Below, piece after piece: positions 15,104-18,701 of a stretch of DNA of 18,701 nucleotides. How positions within the stretch are numbered: position 1 is the stretch's first letter; each line of letters opens with the position of its first letter. The position numbers were made by a program, and so were the translations under genes. The notes below the pieces were generated by a model. That model made no database searches. It saw only the letters and a program-made list of their open reading frames with translations, and was not told where the DNA came from. The stretch is from CAZART01 sp964487555 (GTDB lineage: Bacteria; Bacteroidota; Rhodothermia; Rhodothermales; VXPQ01): positions 1-18,701 of the forward strand of contig CAZART010000102.1 in NCBI GenBank assembly GCA_964487555.1, written 5' to 3'.

Positions 15104-17122
15104 ATGCTCCATCCGCTACGAGCCATCACATTGACACTTCTCGCACTGCTCGTTTTCGCCGGCTGTGCCGGCACGGAGGAAGTGCAGGTCACGAGCCGTC
15201 CGGCACCTACACCCGCACCTCCCGAGCGTCCGATCCCGCATCCGATTTCGCCTCCGCCCGATTATCGAGCGGCCGTCGCAAACAACACACGGAGCCAGGC
15301 GGGACGGCCGGGCCCGGATTACTGGATTCAGGAAGCGGCCTACCGCCTTCGAGCGAGCATCGATCCCCTCACGAAGCGACTGACGGGCACGGGCGAAATC
15401 GTCTATACGAACAACTCCCCCGACACACTCGAGAACCTGCACCTCGAGCTCGTTCAGAATTTCCACAAAGAAGGCGCCGTGCGCGTGGAGATGGCGGAGG
15501 TGACCGGAGGCGTAGACCTGGTTCGCGTCGCCGTGCGCGGAGAGGACCTGCCCCCTGCCGATCTCATCGATCGGGGCGACGAGCCGATCGAAGAGCCGTA
15601 TTACGAAGTTACCGGCACGAACCTGGCTCTCTATCCCGGCGAACCGCTCGCACCCGGTTCCTCCGTCACCATCGAGACGGATTGGTCCTTCACCATCCCG
15701 CAAAAGGGGGCCGGCGCACGAATGGGACACGACCGGGAAAATCTTATCTATGCCGCATACTGGTATCCGATCATGGCCGTCTACGACGACGTCGAAGGAT
15801 GGGTCACCGGCCAGTTCATGGGCACCGCTGAATTCTATGCCGACTTCGCGAGCTACGACGTGGAGATCGAACTGCCGGCCGACTGGCTCGTCATGTCGAC
15901 GGGCTCGCTCGAGAACGCGGAGGAGGTGCTCGCCCCCGACGTACTCGCTCGAATGCGTGAGGCCCACCAGAGCGATGAGCCCGTAAAAATCATAACGCCG
16001 AACGGCTTCGGGCGCGCAGCCACTCGGGGCGGCGAAAACGACCGCTTGACGTGGCACTTCTCAGCCGAGCGGGTCCGGGATGTCGCATTCTCGGCCACGC
16101 GGGAGTCCATCTGGGAAGCCGCACGCACACCGGTCGGCGACCGCGACGGCGACGGTGAGACGGATTACGTTCAGATCAACACGTTCTTTCGCGAAACCGC
16201 ACCATTCTGGGAGGCCGTAACGGAGTACCAGCAGCACGCCATCACCTTCCTTTCCCAGTATACCGACTATTCGTATCCCTGGCCGCACATGACCGCCGTG
16301 GAGGGCGGCGGCATCATCACGGGCGGGATGGAATTTCCCATGATGACGCTGATGGGCGACTACAACCAGCGCGGCGACAGCGCGCTCTACTACGTAACGG
16401 CGCACGAGCTGGGACACATGTGGATCCCGATGATCGCGAACATCAACGAGCGGCAGTTCAGCTGGATCGACGAGGGTTTCACCACCTTCGTCGAGAATGA
16501 AGCTCGAATGGACTACTTTCCGGGCCGGAATCACCATCTAGAGGATCAGGAGACCTATTTGCTTATGGCGCGCCGGGAGGCCGAGGGTGCACTGATGCAT
16601 CACGCCGGCTACCATCCGACGTCGCTCGCCTTCGGCATCGCTTCCTATATGAAACCGGCGACGCTGCTCGTTGCCCTTCGCGAAATCGTCGGCGAGCATA
16701 CCTTCCACCGGGCCTATCAGACATTCATCGATGAATGGGCGTTCAAGCATCCGTATCCCTGGGACATCTTCAACACGTTCGAGCGAGTGAGTGGTCGGGA
16801 CCTTGACTGGTTCTGGCGGAGCTGGTACTACGAAACGTGGACACTCGACCAGGCGATCGACGACGTGCAGACACAGGGTGAAACCACGACGATCGTCGTT
16901 CGCGATGAAGACGAGGCGCCCATGCCCGTCCTGCTCCAGGTCACGCTGACCGATGGCACCGTGATCGAGCGGCGCGTGTCTGTAGACGTCTGGTTGACCG
17001 GGCAGGCGACGACGACGGTGACGCTGCCGACCGCAGCGCCCGTAGAGCGCGTAGAAATCGATCGGGAGCGGAAGTTTCCGGATGTGGATCGGGCGGACAA
17101 CGTTTGGACGAGAGGACAGTGA
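15104..17122 (+). CDS. M1-family metallopeptidase, lipoprotein
   Basis: Zinc aminopeptidase-like protein of 672 aa. The signal peptide ends in a lipobox-like VFAG|C (C21), so it is probably anchored to a membrane. A Pro-rich linker (about 33-53) is followed by an N-terminal beta domain (about 75-300), then the catalytic domain. There GGMEFP (407-412) stands in for the canonical GAMEN exopeptidase motif; HELGH (434-438) with E457 in WIDEGFTTF binds zinc; Y515 in ASYMKPATLL matches the catalytic Tyr of the YxKxA region. A C-terminal beta domain ends the protein. The GGMEFP variant is usual in M1 relatives of Bacteroidota, whose substrates are mostly unknown. The frame could begin at a TTG at 15053, but only the ATG at 15104 puts the signal peptide at the N-terminus. 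It converges on the GWxTD gene, with a 27-bp gap. Confidence 0.9.
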   Translation: MLHPLRAITLTLLALLVFAGCAGTEEVQVTSRPAPTPAPPERPIPHPISPPPDYRAAVANNTRSQAGRPGPDYWIQEAAYRLRASIDPLTKRLTGTGEIVYTNNSPDTLENLHLELVQNFHKEGAVRVEMAEVTGGVDLVRVAVRGEDLPPADLIDRGDEPIEEPYYEVTGTNLALYPGEPLAPGSSVTIETDWSFTIPQKGAGARMGHDRENLIYAAYWYPIMAVYDDVEGWVTGQFMGTAEFYADFASYDVEIELPADWLVMSTGSLENAEEVLAPDVLARMREAHQSDEPVKIITPNGFGRAATRGGENDRLTWHFSAERVRDVAFSATRESIWEAARTPVGDRDGDGETDYVQINTFFRETAPFWEAVTEYQQHAITFLSQYTDYSYPWPHMTAVEGGGIITGGMEFPMMTLMGDYNQRGDSALYYVTAHELGHMWIPMIANINERQFSWIDEGFTTFVENEARMDYFPGRNHHLEDQETYLLMARREAEGALMHHAGYHPTSLAFGIASYMKPATLLVALREIVGEHTFHRAYQTFIDEWAFKHPYPWDIFNTFERVSGRDLDWFWRSWYYETWTLDQAIDDVQTQGETTTIVVRDEDEAPMPVLLQVTLTDGTVIERRVSVDVWLTGQATTTVTLPTAAPVERVEIDRERKFPDVDRADNVWTRGQ

Positions 17123-17149
17123 GATAGGTCGTCGTTGAAGGTCAGTCAA

Positions 17150-18590
17150 TCAGCAAAAGCTCCCGCTTGCGGCTAAGTAGACGTAGAGGGGTCTACGCGT
17201 CGAAAATGATAGCATGGGATTTGCGCGCAGCTCCAGACCGTGCCTCACGAATTCACTGGAAGCGGTAGTCGGACGCACGTCGAAGGCCGGTACTAAATCG
17301 CTCATGGCGAGCGTCGCGGCATCGAAAGGGTCGGCTGCAATGTCCGTCTGAACGACGGCTATGCGACGGTGAGTCGGCTCATGAGCGTGGAGTGAGAGAC
17401 GGTACCGGCCGGGTACGACCTCGACCCGAACGAGGTCGATCGCAGCGGTCTCCGCGTCATGGGTGACGACGATGCGTTTCACGTAGCGCTCCTCGTGCAC
17501 GGGATTCCAGGTCGAGTCGTGCAGGGATGCACCGATTTCGACGTCCACGATCTTTCCCTGGCTGATCTCCGCGGCCGGAAGGGCATAGAACGCGTATAAT
17601 TCGGCGGATCCATCGTCTCCGCGAAAGAGGGCCGATACCACAGGCATCCTGATCGGTGAGAACTCCGTGTCCCACGTGAAGTGATCCGTCGCCACGCCCT
17701 GGGATACCCGGTCGACGTTTTTTCGGATGGCCTGTTCTTCCGTCAACTCCCGCTCCTTCGAGAGACCTCTATACGCGCCGTCCCAGTGCTGAATCTCCTT
17801 TAACAGCGAATCATCCGGAAGCGGCTGAAGGCGCGGGCTCATCGAAGTCCTCGTCCGAAAGTGAAAATCGAGACCGCGCCTTGCGTAGCGCCAGGACTCA
17901 CCGTACTCCTGCATGCCCATGGTTGCGACCCGCTCGTCGGGTTCTCCGTGGCGGAGATATACAATCCCACGATCGTCGAACTCTGCAGCGAGGTCAAAGG
18001 TCGTTGGAAATTCGAGCCGGCGGAAAACGTCCGGATTGCGCGCTCCGCTGCGGGCCCCGAAGAAAACGTAGTTCCGTTCGACGTAAACCAGACGACGATA
18101 GTGCTCGGCGAGCCGCGCATTTACCGCTGTAGCCGGCATCGGATCGCGTTTCTCGAACACGCTGCGGAGGAAGGCGCGCAGCGCTTCGGGCGCATCGAGG
18201 GTGAGGTATTCCGCATATTCGTGAAGAGACAAAACGTATTTCACATCGCGGAATACGAAGTGGGCATCTACGGGATCATCGATGCTCTCGATCGCTCGCT
18301 TTACGAGCAACTGTCCCGCGGCGCCGTTCCCCTTCTCGTAATGGAGGCGTGCAAGGGCGAGCAGAACGGGGATTTTGGGAAGAGGTGAGTTGTGCTTTTC
18401 GAGCAGCGCCGTGAGACTGGCTTCCGCCGTCGCCAGTCGCCCTTCTCGTGGAGATCAGCACGGAGGCGCGCCAGAAGACGCGTCTACGTGGTGAATCCGC
18501 CCCGGGGCTGTGCTTCACGTGCGCGAGGGAGTAGATGATTTCGTCTCGTCGCTGTTCGCGGCTGACGACGGCTGCTTCAGCCGAAGAAGT
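17150..18590 (-). pseudogene. GWxTD-family protein gene with frameshifted N-terminal half
   Basis: The main open frame covers 17150-18454 (stop TGA at the left; an in-frame TGA at 18457-18455 closes it upstream). It has no ATG near its upper end; the first common start is a TTG at 18310. It encodes TPR-like helices (LALARLHYEKGNGAAGQLLV), then FEKRDPMPATAVNARLAEHY and the GWxTD-type core DDRGIVYLRHGEPDERV, in which DD replaces the W-x-TD of the name motif. A beta-rich region follows. Upstream, coherent protein-like text continues in other frames: RLLARLRADLHEKGD (about 18480-18436) and SAEAAVVSREQRRDEIIYSL with LAHVKHSPGADS (about 18590-18490). Joining these needs one extra base at about 18490 and one at about 18435. 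The C-terminus ends abruptly at PLYVYLAASGSFC, shorter than I would expect for the family. Either a decaying gene or sequence errors close to the window end. Confidence 0.62.
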
Positions 18591-18603
18591 CGAACGGGGA
18601 CGT

Positions 18604-18701
18604 CTAGCTCCGTTCCATTGTCTTTGCGAACGCCTTGACGGATGGACTCGTTTCTTTCATGAACTTGAGAAGCTCCTCGGCCGACGTTTCGTGCAGCGTC
18701 T
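18604..18701 (-). CDS. Partial open frame at the right edge, unknown
   Basis: Thirty-one codons read in from the window edge to a TAG at 18606-18604, beginning TLHETSAEELLKFMKETSPS and continuing as an amphipathic, Lys/Glu-rich helix. It could be the C-terminus of a separate upstream gene, or another displaced piece of the GWxTD protein, because the next frame over (HERNESIRQGVRKDNGTELD, then VPVRLLRLK) also reads like protein. I do not recognise a family. Confidence 0.3.
   Translation of the reverse strand, partial: TLHETSAEELLKFMKETSPSVKAFAKTMERS

Noticed and set aside
15116..16057. 313-codon frame antisense to the M1 gene
   Set aside because: Same reason: a compositional shadow with no signal peptide or recognisable domain opposite a clearly real gene.

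Overview
The window looks like a stretch of chromosome from a moderately GC-rich member of the Rhodothermota (Rhodothermales-type, the old 'Bacteroidetes order II'). The assignment is inference. It rests on the NYPNPFNPST-type C-terminal sorting tag on the secreted protease, the sigma/anti-sigma/DUF4252 cassette, the GWxTD-family protein, the many genes without a clear Shine-Dalgarno sequence, and the exported-protein style of almost every gene. I see no rRNA, tRNA, CRISPR array, insertion sequence or phage gene.

Layout, left to right. (1) About 130-5393, minus strand: a membrane-anchored TPR-CHAT protein (caspase-like His/Cys pair intact), then 62 bp downstream a secreted subtilisin-like protease with a C-terminal sorting domain. 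This two-protease pair is the most accessory-looking part of the window. (2) 5673-10470, minus strand: an envelope cluster running lemA, TPM-domain protein (Gly-rich tail), small TPR protein, LysM/RlpA-like protein, CPBP-family membrane protease and htpX. The middle genes are spaced by 3-22 bp. LemA and HtpX are often neighbours elsewhere; here four genes lie between them. (3) 10595-12873, minus strand: a four-gene operon of ECF sigma factor, membrane anti-sigma factor and two homologous but diverged exported DUF4252 proteins. Two tandem sites of the form GTAAC-N17-CGTC, 35 bp apart, lie upstream of the sigma gene and fit autoregulated ECF promoters. (4) 13188-14873, plus strand: a CtpA-type S41 protease, divergent from the sigma operon across a 314-bp regulatory interval rich in inverted repeats, followed by two intrinsic terminators. 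(5) 15104-17122, plus strand: an M1-family lipoprotein metallopeptidase. (6) 17150 to the right edge, minus strand: a GWxTD-family protein convergent with the M1 gene. Its N-terminal half is spread over successive reading frames, all shifted in the same direction, which means either gene decay or single-base deletions in the sequence near the window end.

The common theme is proteolysis and envelope homeostasis. Seven genes encode proteases, protease-like or hydrolase proteins (S8, CHAT, M48, CPBP, S41, M1 and an RlpA-like hydrolase), and they flank an ECF sigma/anti-sigma switch. A shared envelope-stress role is an inference from gene content and order, not something the sequence proves.

Start sites were re-chosen for several genes where the longest open frame adds an implausible arginine-rich leader ahead of an obvious signal peptide or membrane anchor. 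The reasons are given in each entry.
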